A DNA stretch of 64,000 bases from an uncultured Pirellulaceae bacterium (GTDB taxonomy: Bacteria; Planctomycetota; Planctomycetia; Pirellulales; Pirellulaceae). Every line of letters starts with the position of its first letter. Within the stretch, counting starts at the first letter, position 1. A program made the translations under genes and the position numbers. Below are positions 1 through 8,465 of the stretch, in pieces. Below the pieces are notes generated by a model that was not told where the DNA came from, made no database searches, and was given only the letters and a program-made list of their open reading frames with translations. Location: NCBI GenBank assembly GCA_938084685.1, contig CALKGE010000012.1:1-64000 (forward strand). Reading direction: 5' to 3'.

Positions 1-101
1 CAAACCACCACTTTTCCCACTCTTCGCCAACCTATAGCCCGAACCACCTCATATCTCATTCCATATCTGAGAGTACTCAGATGAGATTATAATAATCCGC
101 C

Positions 102-314
102 TCACTCTTTCAAAATCTCTACAAGAAGTTGCTTTAGGATGATGGGGTCTATAGAGGATAAGAGGGCTTTCAGATCCGCTAGTTGTGTCACATTTGTGTC
201 AGCGCCGGTCGAGAACTCTTCATTTCCCCTGTGATTCGATACATCCTCGAATCCTTTAGGGGGCGCCTTTCTCTTTTTGCGCCTGTTGCGTGCTGCCAAG
301 CTTTCCCCGACCAC
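102..314 (-). CDS. Small hypothetical protein (70 aa)
   Basis: A 70-codon reading frame with a GTG start. The N-terminus is strongly basic (RNRRKKRK at residues 9-16), the middle is polar, and the C-terminus is amphipathic and leucine/isoleucine-rich, ending in a likely helix (residues 44-70). No family is recognised. It sits downstream of, and on the same strand as, a small membrane protein gene. It may be a genuine small protein or a chance frame; the shift from a basic head to a helical tail makes it somewhat more likely to be real than the overlapping plus-strand frame. Confidence 0.35.
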   Translation of the reverse strand: MVGESLAARNRRKKRKAPPKGFEDVSNHRGNEEFSTGADTNVTQLADLKALLSSIDPIILKQLLVEILKE

Positions 315-383
315 TATCCAAAAATCTTTACTCAGAGTGGTACAACTGATGGGATTGGGTCAACTGAATTAATCAAGATCCAA

Positions 384-671
384 CTATTTAAAAAACCTGA
401 TTGCCCCAATGCCAAGGCAAATTGCAGAGATAATCTGACCACAAAAATTTCCTTTTTTGGTCAACTGCTGCTTTTCCTCTTCTGTGAGTTTTGGATCTCG
501 AGCGGATGAAAAAAATGCCAACGCAATAAGTGCGAATATTACCAAACCTCCCGAAAAAAACCACGACATAAAACCAAATCCCTTGCGCATCGCTAGTAAC
601 CCGACTATGATCCCAAAAACACAAAAAAGACCAAGGAGAAAATATAAGAAGCGTAGTTGCTGATCATCCAT
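384..671 (-). CDS. Small membrane protein, unknown function (95 aa)
   Basis: A 95-residue protein with two clear hydrophobic segments (about residues 8-28 and 33-54). A short charged stretch (EEEKQQ) follows, then a third, weaker hydrophobic region near the C-terminus. No family is recognised. An AGGAG motif lies 14 nt upstream of the ATG. Between them is a 6-bp inverted repeat (674-679 with 682-687) that could fold and bring the ribosome site closer to the start. The distribution of hydrophobic and charged residues supports coding on this strand rather than on the overlapping plus-strand frame. Confidence 0.55.
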   Translation of the reverse strand: MDDQQLRFLYFLLGLFCVFGIIVGLLAMRKGFGFMSWFFSGGLVIFALIALAFFSSARDPKLTEEEKQQLTKKGNFCGQIISAICLGIGAIRFFK

Positions 672-974
672 CGTATTTGTAAATACTCCTAAAAACTGTT
701 GCTACTGCCATTAAAAGTGCTCTATCTCTTTTAGCTATTAATAACTCGCAGTAACCCGGCGAAACCCGCCACACTCTGGTAAGAATTCTCAAAAAATGTG
801 AAAACATTCAGGACTTTCCAATTGATTGAGTCTGTCAGACAGACTTTTCCAGAATTCAATCTGCAACTGGCATAGATTCTTCACGACTGGAAGAAAAGGT
901 ATTTTAAGAAGACTTGAGGGCGTGCCGTTCTCTTTTTGCGGCTGATTCGATGATTTGATCACACCAGGACTGGG
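672..974. other. Intergenic gap with a 17-bp palindrome
   Basis: No convincing gene. A perfect 17-bp palindrome (8-bp arms around a central A, AGTCTGTCAGACAGACT) lies at 829-845, between the end of the HTTM gene and the start of the small membrane protein gene. It could be an operator for the downstream gene or part of a terminator for the upstream one; there is no T-run to decide. A weaker hairpin (AATGT/ACATT) is at about 795-808. Confidence 0.35.
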
Positions 975-1931
975 TTAACCTGCGGCTGACTTTTCTGATG
1001 ACGTTGTGATCGCGTGGAGAGATTTCGCAGGCGTTTGCCTACGTATTCGACGCCAAAAAGACCGCAATTCATCAAACCGGATAAAGGACAACAATCCCAG
1101 AAGCATGATGGGATGAAATAGATGGAGGTTCATACTGTAGAGCGTAAACAGATGAAAACCTACTGCCAAAACGAGAATGGGCCAGCGGAATATTTTGAAC
1201 CAAATCAAAATGGGAAACGCAAGTTCAAAAGCGATGGTGCCCCACGATAGTAAACGAATCCAACTCAGTTGTTCCGCGATCCACGCAGGAAGATGAAAGC
1301 TGGTCGAATCGTCGAGCCGTAGTGCGTAGTAAACGGCGGTTCCGTCTAACCACTCCGCGCCTCTACACTTCTGAATCCCTGCTGCTAAATACATCAGGCA
1401 CATTTGCAACTGGAATAATCGGAGTGGCCATGCTGGATAACGATCCGTTTTCTTGTGTTGAACAGGCAGGGTATTCCATTGGAAGTGACTGGCTGGAGGT
1501 GCAAAGATCAGGAAAAAAGCGAACAGCCTGAAAACAGTGTCCTCGCTGTCAAAAAGCGTATTGTTAGCGTGATGAACACTGAGCAGGATGAACATGATTA
1601 TTGCCGCCGAAATTCGAGGGCAACAACCGATAATCAGGCACAGCCCGCAGATCCCCAGCAGCAGAAGTGAAAGCGTAATGACAATCGGATGCTCAGGTAG
1701 AAATGAATATAAGCCGAATGTATCGGGATCGATTATCGCGCGGCCAACGTCGGCTGGTACCAACGAATCACTACCAAAAAAACGGTGGCGGTCGCCCCAC
1801 AACAGACTGGTATAAACTAACAAGAGACTGCCGTAACCTCGGCGAATCACATCCAGGATCCGTAAGTCATATGGTTGCATCCAGAAAGCATCAATGCGCT
1901 GGAACAGATACTGAGTACCACTCTTATTCAT
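975..1931 (-). CDS. HTTM-domain membrane protein
   Basis: A 318-residue multi-spanning membrane protein resembling the HTTM (horizontally transferred transmembrane, vitamin K-dependent gamma-carboxylase-like) family. Visible features are an N-terminal 'DIRRGYGSLLL'-type helix, a His-rich 'SVHHANNTLF' segment after the third helix, 'MYLAAGIQKCRGAEWLDGTAVYYAL' split over a helix and a loop, and 'HLHLFHP'-type residues near the end. About six to eight helices are apparent. The frame stays open upstream to 1988, but the ATG at 1931 fits the family start better. That ATG overlaps the last codons of the upstream partner gene (AATGAATAA), which suggests translational coupling. Substrate unknown. Confidence 0.75.
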   Translation of the reverse strand: MNKSGTQYLFQRIDAFWMQPYDLRILDVIRRGYGSLLLVYTSLLWGDRHRFFGSDSLVPADVGRAIIDPDTFGLYSFLPEHPIVITLSLLLLGICGLCLIIGCCPRISAAIIMFILLSVHHANNTLFDSEDTVFRLFAFFLIFAPPASHFQWNTLPVQHKKTDRYPAWPLRLFQLQMCLMYLAAGIQKCRGAEWLDGTAVYYALRLDDSTSFHLPAWIAEQLSWIRLLSWGTIAFELAFPILIWFKIFRWPILVLAVGFHLFTLYSMNLHLFHPIMLLGLLSFIRFDELRSFWRRIRRQTPAKSLHAITTSSEKSAAG

Positions 1932-2076
1932 TTGGCACCCATTGGTAAAAGTAATTGCGAGGTCCAAACAGAGGGGGGCCATAGGCATGCCGCCATTGAA
2001 CCGTCGGAGCAGGAATCACATCCTTTCGCAGGAATAATGTGACACGAGCAGGTATCGCGCCAGGCTTCCTGGCCTC
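1924..2076 (-). pseudogene. In-frame 3' part of the HTTM partner gene, after a TAA
   Basis: Reading on in the same frame past the TAA at 2077-2079 gives 50 sense codons and then a TAA at 1924-1926. These codons encode a plausible continuation: 'PARVTLFLRKDVIPAP' followed by an aromatic tail ending 'YFYQWVPNE'. The end overlaps the ATG of the HTTM gene, as expected for the true end of an operon gene. This stretch therefore looks like the severed C-terminus of the preceding gene, cut off by one base change or by a sequence error. Confidence 0.6.
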
Positions 2077-2451
2077 TTATGCCGCGATATGACGACAAAG
2101 AGCATCCCAGCCTGCAGAATTTTGGTCTCTCCAAATATTGTCGTAGTAAGACATCTCACGAAAGGAACTCATTTTTTCCCACGGATTCATCGAGGACCAA
2201 TCAGGCTGGAACCATTCGGTAGTCGTGCCGGTCTTCCAATAAATCGTAGCGCCAACTTGAACGTTTACATGGTCGGGTGTCGGGGCGAATAGTTCCCAGC
2301 TGCCTTGCCATAGTCCTGTTACATCGAGAAACGGATCGATCCACTGTTTAGCTTTTCCATGAGCCGAGCCGAATTGAGGCATACCGTCTATCAGCATCAT
2401 GCCGCCAATGATGAATAAACCTCCGAAGACAAGAAGTCGATTAAAGTACAT
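2077..2451 (-). CDS. HTTM partner membrane protein, 5' part ending at an in-frame stop
   Basis: A 124-residue product starting at the ATG at 2451, preceded by GGGGAGAAG (a good ribosome site). A further ATG lies 10 codons upstream. One N-terminal membrane segment (about residues 4-24) is followed by an extracytoplasmic part with 'FAPTPDHVNVQVGA' and 'WFQPDWSSMNPWEKM'. The product stops at a TAA in the sequence HIAA-stop, yet the same frame continues for 50 further codons to the HTTM gene. The intact gene would encode 175 residues (1924-2451). The adjacency of a small membrane-anchored protein and an HTTM protein suggests the two act together. Confidence 0.6.
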   Translation of the reverse strand: MYFNRLLVFGGLFIIGGMMLIDGMPQFGSAHGKAKQWIDPFLDVTGLWQGSWELFAPTPDHVNVQVGATIYWKTGTTTEWFQPDWSSMNPWEKMSSFREMSYYDNIWRDQNSAGWDALCRHIAA

Positions 2452-2481
2452 CTTCTCCCCAATTCGTAGAATTGGTTCCAT

Positions 2482-2704
2482 TAGCTGTGACCACTCTGAG
2501 TGAGAGTTTTCGGAGTTTTACCCTGCTACCATTTTCGGGGTTGGCGGTCGCTTTCACAAGATCGCTCTGGTCACGATGAGAGTCAATCATTATTGCCACT
2601 CCGATTCCGCCACGGACCAGAACTCCATTTCCAAGCAGGCCCTGCCAACCAGGTTTCACGCCTGTCAGCAGCGATCTTTCTCCCGTTAGTTGTACCACTC
2701 TGAG
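2482..2704 (-). repeat. Putative dispersed repeat unit flanked by CTCAGAGTGGT copies
   Basis: The gap between the HTTM pair and the upstream beta-propeller gene has no recognisable gene, although one minus-strand frame is open through it. On the minus strand it carries CTCAGAGTGGTACAACT at 2704-2688 and a related CTCAGAGTGGTCACAGCT at 2500-2483, about 204 bp apart. The first 17-bp motif recurs exactly at 331-347 on the plus strand, followed after three mismatches by GGGA in both places. An exact 17-mer in two intergenic spots of one window points to a dispersed repeat family. Confidence 0.4.
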
Positions 2705-2757
2705 ACGTGAATTCTCTGGCCTGTGATGGTCACAACAGGCGAAGAACCTAAACAAGC

Positions 2758-2784
2758 TTGCGTTAGGAGTTCCTCCTAACGCAA
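2758..2784 (-). terminator. Hairpin downstream of the beta-propeller gene
   Basis: A perfect 12-bp stem (TTGCGTTAGGAG at 2758-2769 with 2773-2784) with a 3-nt loop lies about 80 nt beyond the stop of the beta-propeller gene. There is only a weak T-rich stretch after it (GCTTGTTT), so it may terminate the msrB operon or act as an RNA-stabilising stem. Confidence 0.5.
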
Positions 2785-2861
2785 ACGTCCAATAGAAACG
2801 CTGTTGACCAAAGGCTTCGTGGCTCGGAAGCTCATTGAAATAGAGCGTTACCTGAAAAGCT

Positions 2862-3728
2862 CTACTGTTCCAACGGAAGCAGGTACAGATCATGGCTTCC
2901 ATCCCGCTCGGCAACATAAACCAAATGCTTTCCGTCCGGATGCCAGGTTGGATAGTCGTCCCGCTCCTCATGCTCGGTAATTCGTCGCACACGAGTGCCA
3001 TCTGCATCGCAAATATAAATCTCAGCATTCCCGTCACGATGACTGACAAACGCGATTTGGGTTCCATCCGGTGAATACTGACCTCGCAAATCCTGATAAG
3101 GACTGTCAGTCAATCGCTTGATCTCCGAACCATCAGGCTTCATTTCATAAAGCTCGTAGTTACCATCCCGAGTCGACGTGAACAATACTTTCTTCCCATC
3201 CGGTGAATAACTGGGCCAGACATTAATCCCTTTATTTTCCGTCAGAACCGTTCGGTTTCCACCCTTCATATCAATCCGAAAAATGTCCTGCCCAAAGTTA
3301 TTGGCAAACGAAAACAGCATTTGTGAGCTGTCTGGAGCAATCGCTGGTGTCCGGTAACCAGAAAAACCGGGGTCCGGCGGGACAATCACTTCCTCACCAG
3401 ATTTGCGATGGCGAATCACCAGGCTAACCTGCAACCCCCCGGTCGCTCTTAAGAACGAAAAGTAGTTACCATCGGCTGAATAGGCTGGGTCAAATTCCGG
3501 CGCAGGTGCCGATTCATGAATCACTTTCACCTCGCGCGTTTGCCAATCCATCGACTTCAGACGAAACACTTTGGGATTCTCAAAATCGACATAGGTAAGA
3601 CTCGCCCCTCCATCCACAAAGACTGGCGTAAATTTCATCCGCCCGTCATCCGTCAACCGGATCGGTTCAGCCGCACTCAAAATACCAACCAGACCCAGCA
3701 GTATTAGCAACGCCTTAGAGCAACTCAT
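2862..3728 (-). CDS. Exported TolB-like beta-propeller protein (PD40 repeats)
   Basis: A 288-residue protein with an N-terminal signal peptide ('ALLILLGLVGILSAAEP'). Repeated PD40/WD40-like motifs follow: 'PSYSPDGKKVLFTSTRDGNYELY', 'GQYSPDGTQIAFVSHRDGNAEIY' and 'PTWHPDGKHLVYVAERDGSHDLY', each with the D-G-x-x-h-h-h-x-S-x-R-D-G signature of TolB propellers. It probably folds as a short six-bladed propeller in the periplasm and binds protein or carbohydrate; no catalytic domain is present. The ATG at 3728 overlaps the end of the upstream DUF1501 gene by 14 nt, so the two are probably co-translated. Confidence 0.75.
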   Translation of the reverse strand: MSCSKALLILLGLVGILSAAEPIRLTDDGRMKFTPVFVDGGASLTYVDFENPKVFRLKSMDWQTREVKVIHESAPAPEFDPAYSADGNYFSFLRATGGLQVSLVIRHRKSGEEVIVPPDPGFSGYRTPAIAPDSSQMLFSFANNFGQDIFRIDMKGGNRTVLTENKGINVWPSYSPDGKKVLFTSTRDGNYELYEMKPDGSEIKRLTDSPYQDLRGQYSPDGTQIAFVSHRDGNAEIYICDADGTRVRRITEHEERDDYPTWHPDGKHLVYVAERDGSHDLYLLPLEQ

Positions 3729-5061
3729 CAATCACCTGGCCCCCGTCGAGCACTCGCATTTCGGCTCGAGCCGCTGTATCAACGCCTGCTAACTCGGCAA
3801 TGGTTGTTCCTACCATCAGTGGCGTAATCGGTCGCGTCACTGGATGCTCACCATTCTTGTCACTCTCACCGATCACTCGACCTGGCTCCAAACCAGCCCC
3901 AGCCCACATCGAAAAATAACATTGTGGCCAGTGATCACGCGCTGCCCGCACGTTGATCTTCGGTGTTCTCCCAAATTCCCCCATACAGACAATCAACGTG
4001 TCATCAATCAATCCACGATCGTAAATATCATCCAGAAACGCCGAAAACGCTCGGTCAAAAATCGGGCAATGTTGATCCTGCAACAACGAGAAGTTGTACA
4101 AATGGGTATCCCAGCCGAACTCGAACCCCGGAGTGATCGCTTCCACATGCCGACTGTAGTTCAGTTGTATGTAAGGAACTTCGGCTTCGACCAGTCGACG
4201 CGCCAGCAAGGCACTCTGACCAAAGACGCTTTGACCGTAACGTTGCCGAGTTTTCATGGACTCCTGCGTCAGATCAAAAGCTCGCCGTGCCTCCGGATCC
4301 GTGATCAAACCGTAGGCCTGCTGGTAAGTTCTGTTCCAATCGCGGAACCCGGATTTCTCCAAGGACCTGGGTACTGAATCGAGTTGTTCCAGAAGCTGGC
4401 GGCGGTCGGTAATCCTCAGCGGGTTAACATCGTCCATTAATGAGAGTGCCGGAATATTCACTTCACCCGTCTCCGAAGCACCGACCATAAATGGATCATA
4501 GACAGCTCCCATTTCCCCACCACCATACGCTTCAATACGTCTGGCACCATCCATTACCACTCCGTTAGCAATGGAAAAGAAAGGAGGCAGCTTACCACCG
4601 AAACCACGATGACGAGCCACAATCGAACCAAAATTCGGATTCACTGGTTTGGGATTCTCCTCAAACCCGGACAAAGCAACGGTACCTCCATCCGGATGCC
4701 CCGGAGCACTCTGGATGTGCGAACGGATCAAAGTGTACTTATTGCTACGCTGTGCCAGCTTGGGCAACAACTCGGTAAAATGCACGCCGGGCGTCTTTGT
4801 CGGAATGACTCCGAAAGGGCCACGATACTCAGAACTAGCATCAGGTTTTGGATCACAGGTATCCAGATGGCTGGGTGCACCCCACAGGAACACAAAAACA
4901 ACAGACTTCGCTCGCGCCACTACCTGGTCTACTTCTTCGGCCGCCACCATTCCGAGGCCAGACATACCGAGTCCAAACGGGATGGCACCGGACATCTGCA
5001 AAAAGCTGCGTCGCCCAATCCCGCTACAGGTCTTCGTCTTAAAGGAACCAATATTCAGCAT
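3715..5061 (-). CDS. DUF1501 family protein with Tat signal
   Basis: A 448-residue DUF1501 protein (alkaline-phosphatase-like fold, function unestablished). The N-terminus carries a twin-arginine motif (GRRSFLQMSG) and a hydrophobic stretch, so export by Tat is likely. Family landmarks seen are 'FLWGAPSHLDTCDPKPDA', 'GPFGVIPTKTPG', 'HLYNFSLLQDQHCPIFDRAF' and 'CMGEFGRTPKIN.....DHWP'. The ATG at 5061 is chosen over the TTG one codon upstream. Unlike the other DUF1501 genes in the window it has no DUF1549 partner; its neighbours are msrB (31 nt upstream) and a propeller gene that overlaps its end. Confidence 0.85.
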   Translation of the reverse strand: MLNIGSFKTKTCSGIGRRSFLQMSGAIPFGLGMSGLGMVAAEEVDQVVARAKSVVFVFLWGAPSHLDTCDPKPDASSEYRGPFGVIPTKTPGVHFTELLPKLAQRSNKYTLIRSHIQSAPGHPDGGTVALSGFEENPKPVNPNFGSIVARHRGFGGKLPPFFSIANGVVMDGARRIEAYGGGEMGAVYDPFMVGASETGEVNIPALSLMDDVNPLRITDRRQLLEQLDSVPRSLEKSGFRDWNRTYQQAYGLITDPEARRAFDLTQESMKTRQRYGQSVFGQSALLARRLVEAEVPYIQLNYSRHVEAITPGFEFGWDTHLYNFSLLQDQHCPIFDRAFSAFLDDIYDRGLIDDTLIVCMGEFGRTPKINVRAARDHWPQCYFSMWAGAGLEPGRVIGESDKNGEHPVTRPITPLMVGTTIAELAGVDTAARAEMRVLDGGQVIDELL

Positions 5062-5092
5062 CAATCTATCTTCGTCTTCAAACCAACCAATG

Positions 5093-5656
5093 CTAGTCAG
5101 TCAGTCGAATAATCTCCGGCAGTTTCTCGCCTGCTTTGTAAAACTTCATCGAAATACTGTTCACGCAGTGACGAGTGTTCTTTTCGGTAAACCCTTCTCC
5201 CAGGAACACATGCCCCAAATGGCCTCCACAATTGGCGCAAAGGATTTCAGTCCTTAGTCCATCACTGTCTGGAATCCATTTCACGGCCCCTTTGATTTCA
5301 TCATCAAAACTTGGCCACCCACAGCGGCTGTCAAATTTATCGTCCGACCGGTACAAAGCCGCATTGCATCGCCGGCAGGTATAAGTCCCTTCTTCCTTAT
5401 TGTCGGTCAGCTCTCCGGTAAAGGGACGCTCGGTCCCCTTATGCACCAACACATATTCTTCTTCCAGACTCAGTTGATTATACTCCCGAACAAGTCCCTC
5501 GTCCGGCCGTTCTTCGCTCGTCACGTCCTCTCCCTCCCCGGGATTCACATCCGTATCGTTTGATTTCTCCAGCTGGAAATCCACATCGACTGTAGCACTA
5601 CATCCAAGCACCAAAGCAGCACTCGTCAGAATCAAAAAAAGCATTCCTCGTCGCAT
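5093..5656 (-). CDS. msrB: Peptide-methionine (R)-S-oxide reductase MsrB, predicted lipoprotein
   Basis: A 187-residue protein. Residues 1-19 form a lipoprotein signal (LVLGC, lipid Cys19), followed by an acidic linker to about residue 55 and then the MsrB domain. The four structural zinc cysteines are present as two CxxC pairs (C94/C97 and C140/C143). The catalytic Cys164 lies in '[11 protein letters not shown]' and a likely resolving Cys112 in 'SRCGWPSF'. The family reduces methionine-R-sulfoxide in proteins. Here the lipid anchor suggests repair of exported proteins outside the cytoplasm. It appears to head an operon with a DUF1501 and a propeller gene. Confidence 0.92.
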   Translation of the reverse strand: MRRGMLFLILTSAALVLGCSATVDVDFQLEKSNDTDVNPGEGEDVTSEERPDEGLVREYNQLSLEEEYVLVHKGTERPFTGELTDNKEEGTYTCRRCNAALYRSDDKFDSRCGWPSFDDEIKGAVKWIPDSDGLRTEILCANCGGHLGHVFLGEGFTEKNTRHCVNSISMKFYKAGEKLPEIIRLTD

Positions 5657-5841
5657 TTCGCATTCAGACTCATCAATAAAGCCGCTCTTCTCGTCACCTC
5701 TAATATTCTAGGCGATTAAAAAGACTGCCGTAAACAGAGGTAATTCTGGCAGTCACCAAGGCACCTATCTGCAATTCCAAAGTTGAATCCAGAGCCATAA
5801 GTCCAGATAATGAAGGTTACCCTTATGAAACGAGTTACCTT

Positions 5842-8463
5842 ATGACATTCATTCGCTACTCTAGCGTAATAACACTGAACGCCTGTCTGATTCTGTTCGC
5901 TTGTCTGCCGGTACACGCTCAGCAGTCACGTGTCTCCAGAAACGTGGTAGTGTTCTACGATTTCGCAGAACTCAAGGGGAACGTTATTGAGGATCGTTCC
6001 GGAGTCGGAGTTCCACTCAACCTCGTAATCCAGCGTCCGGAAGCGATACGACACGAACCCGGCAAACTAACCTTCCTGCAACCCACCGTCGCTAAAACTT
6101 CCGCACCAGCAAAAAAACTCTACGATGCCTTGCGGCGAACGCATGAAATCACGATGGAAGTCTGGATGCAGACCGACAATCTTCAGCAGGACGGTCCCGC
6201 CAGGCTCCTTACGATGAGCCAGGATTCCAGTTCCCGCAATTTCACGCTTGGCCAGGAGGCCGCAGCGATTCAAGGTCGACTGCGCACCACCAGCGGTACC
6301 ACCAACGGGATGCCTGCCATCGAGTCATCCAGCACGACCTTGACCCGAAACATCACACATATCGCCTATACACGGTCGCGAGCAGGAATCACTCAACTTT
6401 TTGTCGACGGGAAACAAGTCGCGTCCGGAAAGTCTGCCGGTACGATGGAAAACCTCGACGACAGTTTCCACTTCGCGTTAGGGAACGAATTATCAGGGGA
6501 TCGCGGATGGCAGGGCACACTGAGACTTGTGGCTGTGTACAACCGAGCGTTATCCGGAGCCGAAATCATTCAGAACTTCAAAGCGGGCCCAACCGGCGGA
6601 TCAAGCCCAGCAGCCCTTCCCACTCAGTTAACTGAAAATGAAAAACTGTTCGAAAGCCAAGTCGCCGGTTTACTCACCAAACATTGTCTTGAATGCCATG
6701 ATACCGCCAATGCCAAAGGAGGCTTGAACCTGGCCAAACAGGCTGCAGCCTTGAAAGGGGGAGATTCCGGAGCAGCCATTGTTCCGGGGCAGGTTGATCA
6801 AAGCCTGCTTTTACTCGCGATTGCCAATAACGAGATGCCCCAAAAACGTGAGCCGTTATCTCCCGAGGAAAAACAGATTCTGCAACAGTGGATTCAAGGA
6901 GGCGCGAAATGGACGGTTCAGACGATTGATCCAGCCATCTACGGAGTGGACACCCAGGCCGACGAGATCTGGGTACGACGGCTGACCATCCCGGAATACG
7001 TTGCCACGGTCAAACATACGTTCAACGTCGATATTTCAGACCAGGCATATAAACTCCTCCCCGCCGATCTCCGGGCTGACGGTTTTACCAATACAGCCTA
7101 CAACCTCAGCGTCGACCTGGAACATGTGGAAGCCTACCAGAAACTGGCCCAACGAATTGTGGGACAGGTTGATGTTGATTCCTTTTTGAAGCAGTTTACA
7201 AATCGTACTTCATTTGGAGAAAAAGAACGGCGAGCTACTGTCTCGGCGATGGCTGAACATGTTTTGCGAGGTCCAATTGAAGAACGGGAATTGAGTCTTT
7301 ACATGGGACTCTATGTCGCGGTCGCCGAGGCAGACGGAAGCTTTCAGGATTCTGTTCCCTATCTCCTCGAAGCGATGCTGCAGTCGCCCCGCTTCATGTA
7401 TCTGATGGAGAACCAGCGAGGTGATGGAAGTCGGTCCTACCTCAGTACCTATGAACTGGCCAACCGCATGAGCTACATGCTCTGGGGCGGGCCTCCTGAT
7501 AGCGAACTAATCGAAGCGGCCGGTGATGGCACGATCCTCAGTACGACAGGCTACCAGCAACAGTTACAACGTATGCTGCAGCACCCACGCGCAGAACAAC
7601 ACAGCCTGCAGTTTATCACCGAATGGCTCAATCTGAATCATCTGAATAACCTTCGCCCAGGTCGCAAGGCATTTCCGGGCTGGTCCCGTGAACTTGGTCA
7701 GCACATGAAGGTCGAAACGCAGGAGTTTTTCCGGGAGGTCGTTTGGCGGCAAAACAAACCGATGTCAGGCCTGCTCAACTCACAAGTGACTTTTGCCAAT
7801 CCAGCATTAGCCCGCCATTACGGTCTGACACCACAGGGAGATGGCTGGCAACAATACGACCTATCGGACGTACCTGGTCGCGGCGGTCTGCTGACCCACA
7901 GCAGCCTGCTTACGCTTGGCGGAGACGAGGCATCGATGGTGACGCGAGGACTGTTTATCATGCATAATTTCCTGCGGGGCGTCGTCAACGATCCTCCACC
8001 CTGTGTCGACACCACGGCAGCGGCAACAGGTAAAGGTACAACGCAACGTTCACTGGCCGAATCGAGAATCAAAAACAATGCCTGTGGTGGCTGCCATTCC
8101 AAATTTGAGCCGCTTGCCTTCGGGTTGGAAAAGTTCGACGGTATCGGCGTTTTCCACGAGGTCGACGAACATGGAAACAGTCTGCGGGAGGATGGCAATA
8201 TCCTGTTGCCAGGAACGGCACAGGCGGTTGAATATTCCACGTCAGGAGAACTGATGGATCTGCTGGCAACGAGTGAACGTGTTCAGCAAACCATCCTCTG
8301 GAAGTTGACCCAATTTCTGCTCGGCAGACCACTCGGACCTGAAGATGCCCGGACGATGGAACAAATTCACCATCAGGCACAGCAACTGGGTGGAACCTAT
8401 CAGGCCATGGTCACCTCAATTATGCAAAGTGACCTGGTACTTAAAACAAGAACGGAGCCATAG
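5842..8463 (+). CDS. Exported LamG / PSCyt1 / DUF1587-1592-1588-1585 protein
   Basis: An 873-residue protein with a signal peptide ending near 'PVHAQQ' (residue 28). Domain order: a concanavalin-like LamG domain (about 36-247); a planctomycete cytochrome domain with one heme motif CLECH (282-286) and the 'PGQVDQSLLLLAI...MPQ' signature; then the DUF1587, DUF1595, DUF1592, DUF1588 and DUF1585 series. The DUF1588 part carries a second CxxCH (CGGCH, 748-752) in 'HSKFEPLAFGLEKFDGIG'. The family is widespread in planctomycetes and suspected to act with DUF1552 partners, but its reaction is not established. It is followed 2 nt later by a DUF1552 gene, which supports co-expression. Confidence 0.88.
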   Translation: MTFIRYSSVITLNACLILFACLPVHAQQSRVSRNVVVFYDFAELKGNVIEDRSGVGVPLNLVIQRPEAIRHEPGKLTFLQPTVAKTSAPAKKLYDALRRTHEITMEVWMQTDNLQQDGPARLLTMSQDSSSRNFTLGQEAAAIQGRLRTTSGTTNGMPAIESSSTTLTRNITHIAYTRSRAGITQLFVDGKQVASGKSAGTMENLDDSFHFALGNELSGDRGWQGTLRLVAVYNRALSGAEIIQNFKAGPTGGSSPAALPTQLTENEKLFESQVAGLLTKHCLECHDTANAKGGLNLAKQAAALKGGDSGAAIVPGQVDQSLLLLAIANNEMPQKREPLSPEEKQILQQWIQGGAKWTVQTIDPAIYGVDTQADEIWVRRLTIPEYVATVKHTFNVDISDQAYKLLPADLRADGFTNTAYNLSVDLEHVEAYQKLAQRIVGQVDVDSFLKQFTNRTSFGEKERRATVSAMAEHVLRGPIEERELSLYMGLYVAVAEADGSFQDSVPYLLEAMLQSPRFMYLMENQRGDGSRSYLSTYELANRMSYMLWGGPPDSELIEAAGDGTILSTTGYQQQLQRMLQHPRAEQHSLQFITEWLNLNHLNNLRPGRKAFPGWSRELGQHMKVETQEFFREVVWRQNKPMSGLLNSQVTFANPALARHYGLTPQGDGWQQYDLSDVPGRGGLLTHSSLLTLGGDEASMVTRGLFIMHNFLRGVVNDPPPCVDTTAAATGKGTTQRSLAESRIKNNACGGCHSKFEPLAFGLEKFDGIGVFHEVDEHGNSLREDGNILLPGTAQAVEYSTSGELMDLLATSERVQQTILWKLTQFLLGRPLGPEDARTMEQIHHQAQQLGGTYQAMVTSIMQSDLVLKTRTEP

Positions 8464-8465
8464 AA

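Noticed and set aside
2077..2079. Recoding of TAA (selenocysteine or a reassigned stop) to explain the interrupted genes here and at 34836-34838
   Set aside because: Selenocysteine uses TGA, and many intact genes in the window end with TAA (for example atpA and atpD), so a global reassignment is excluded.
2441..3067. A 208-codon minus-strand open frame covering the gap after the propeller gene
   Set aside because: Its first third lies inside the propeller gene in another frame, it has no ribosome site, and the rest coincides with the repeat motif. I treat it as noncoding repeat sequence.
4609..5257. Overlapping plus-strand frames opposite the DUF1501 and msrB genes
   Set aside because: They lie antisense to well-supported genes with family motifs and have no motifs of their own.
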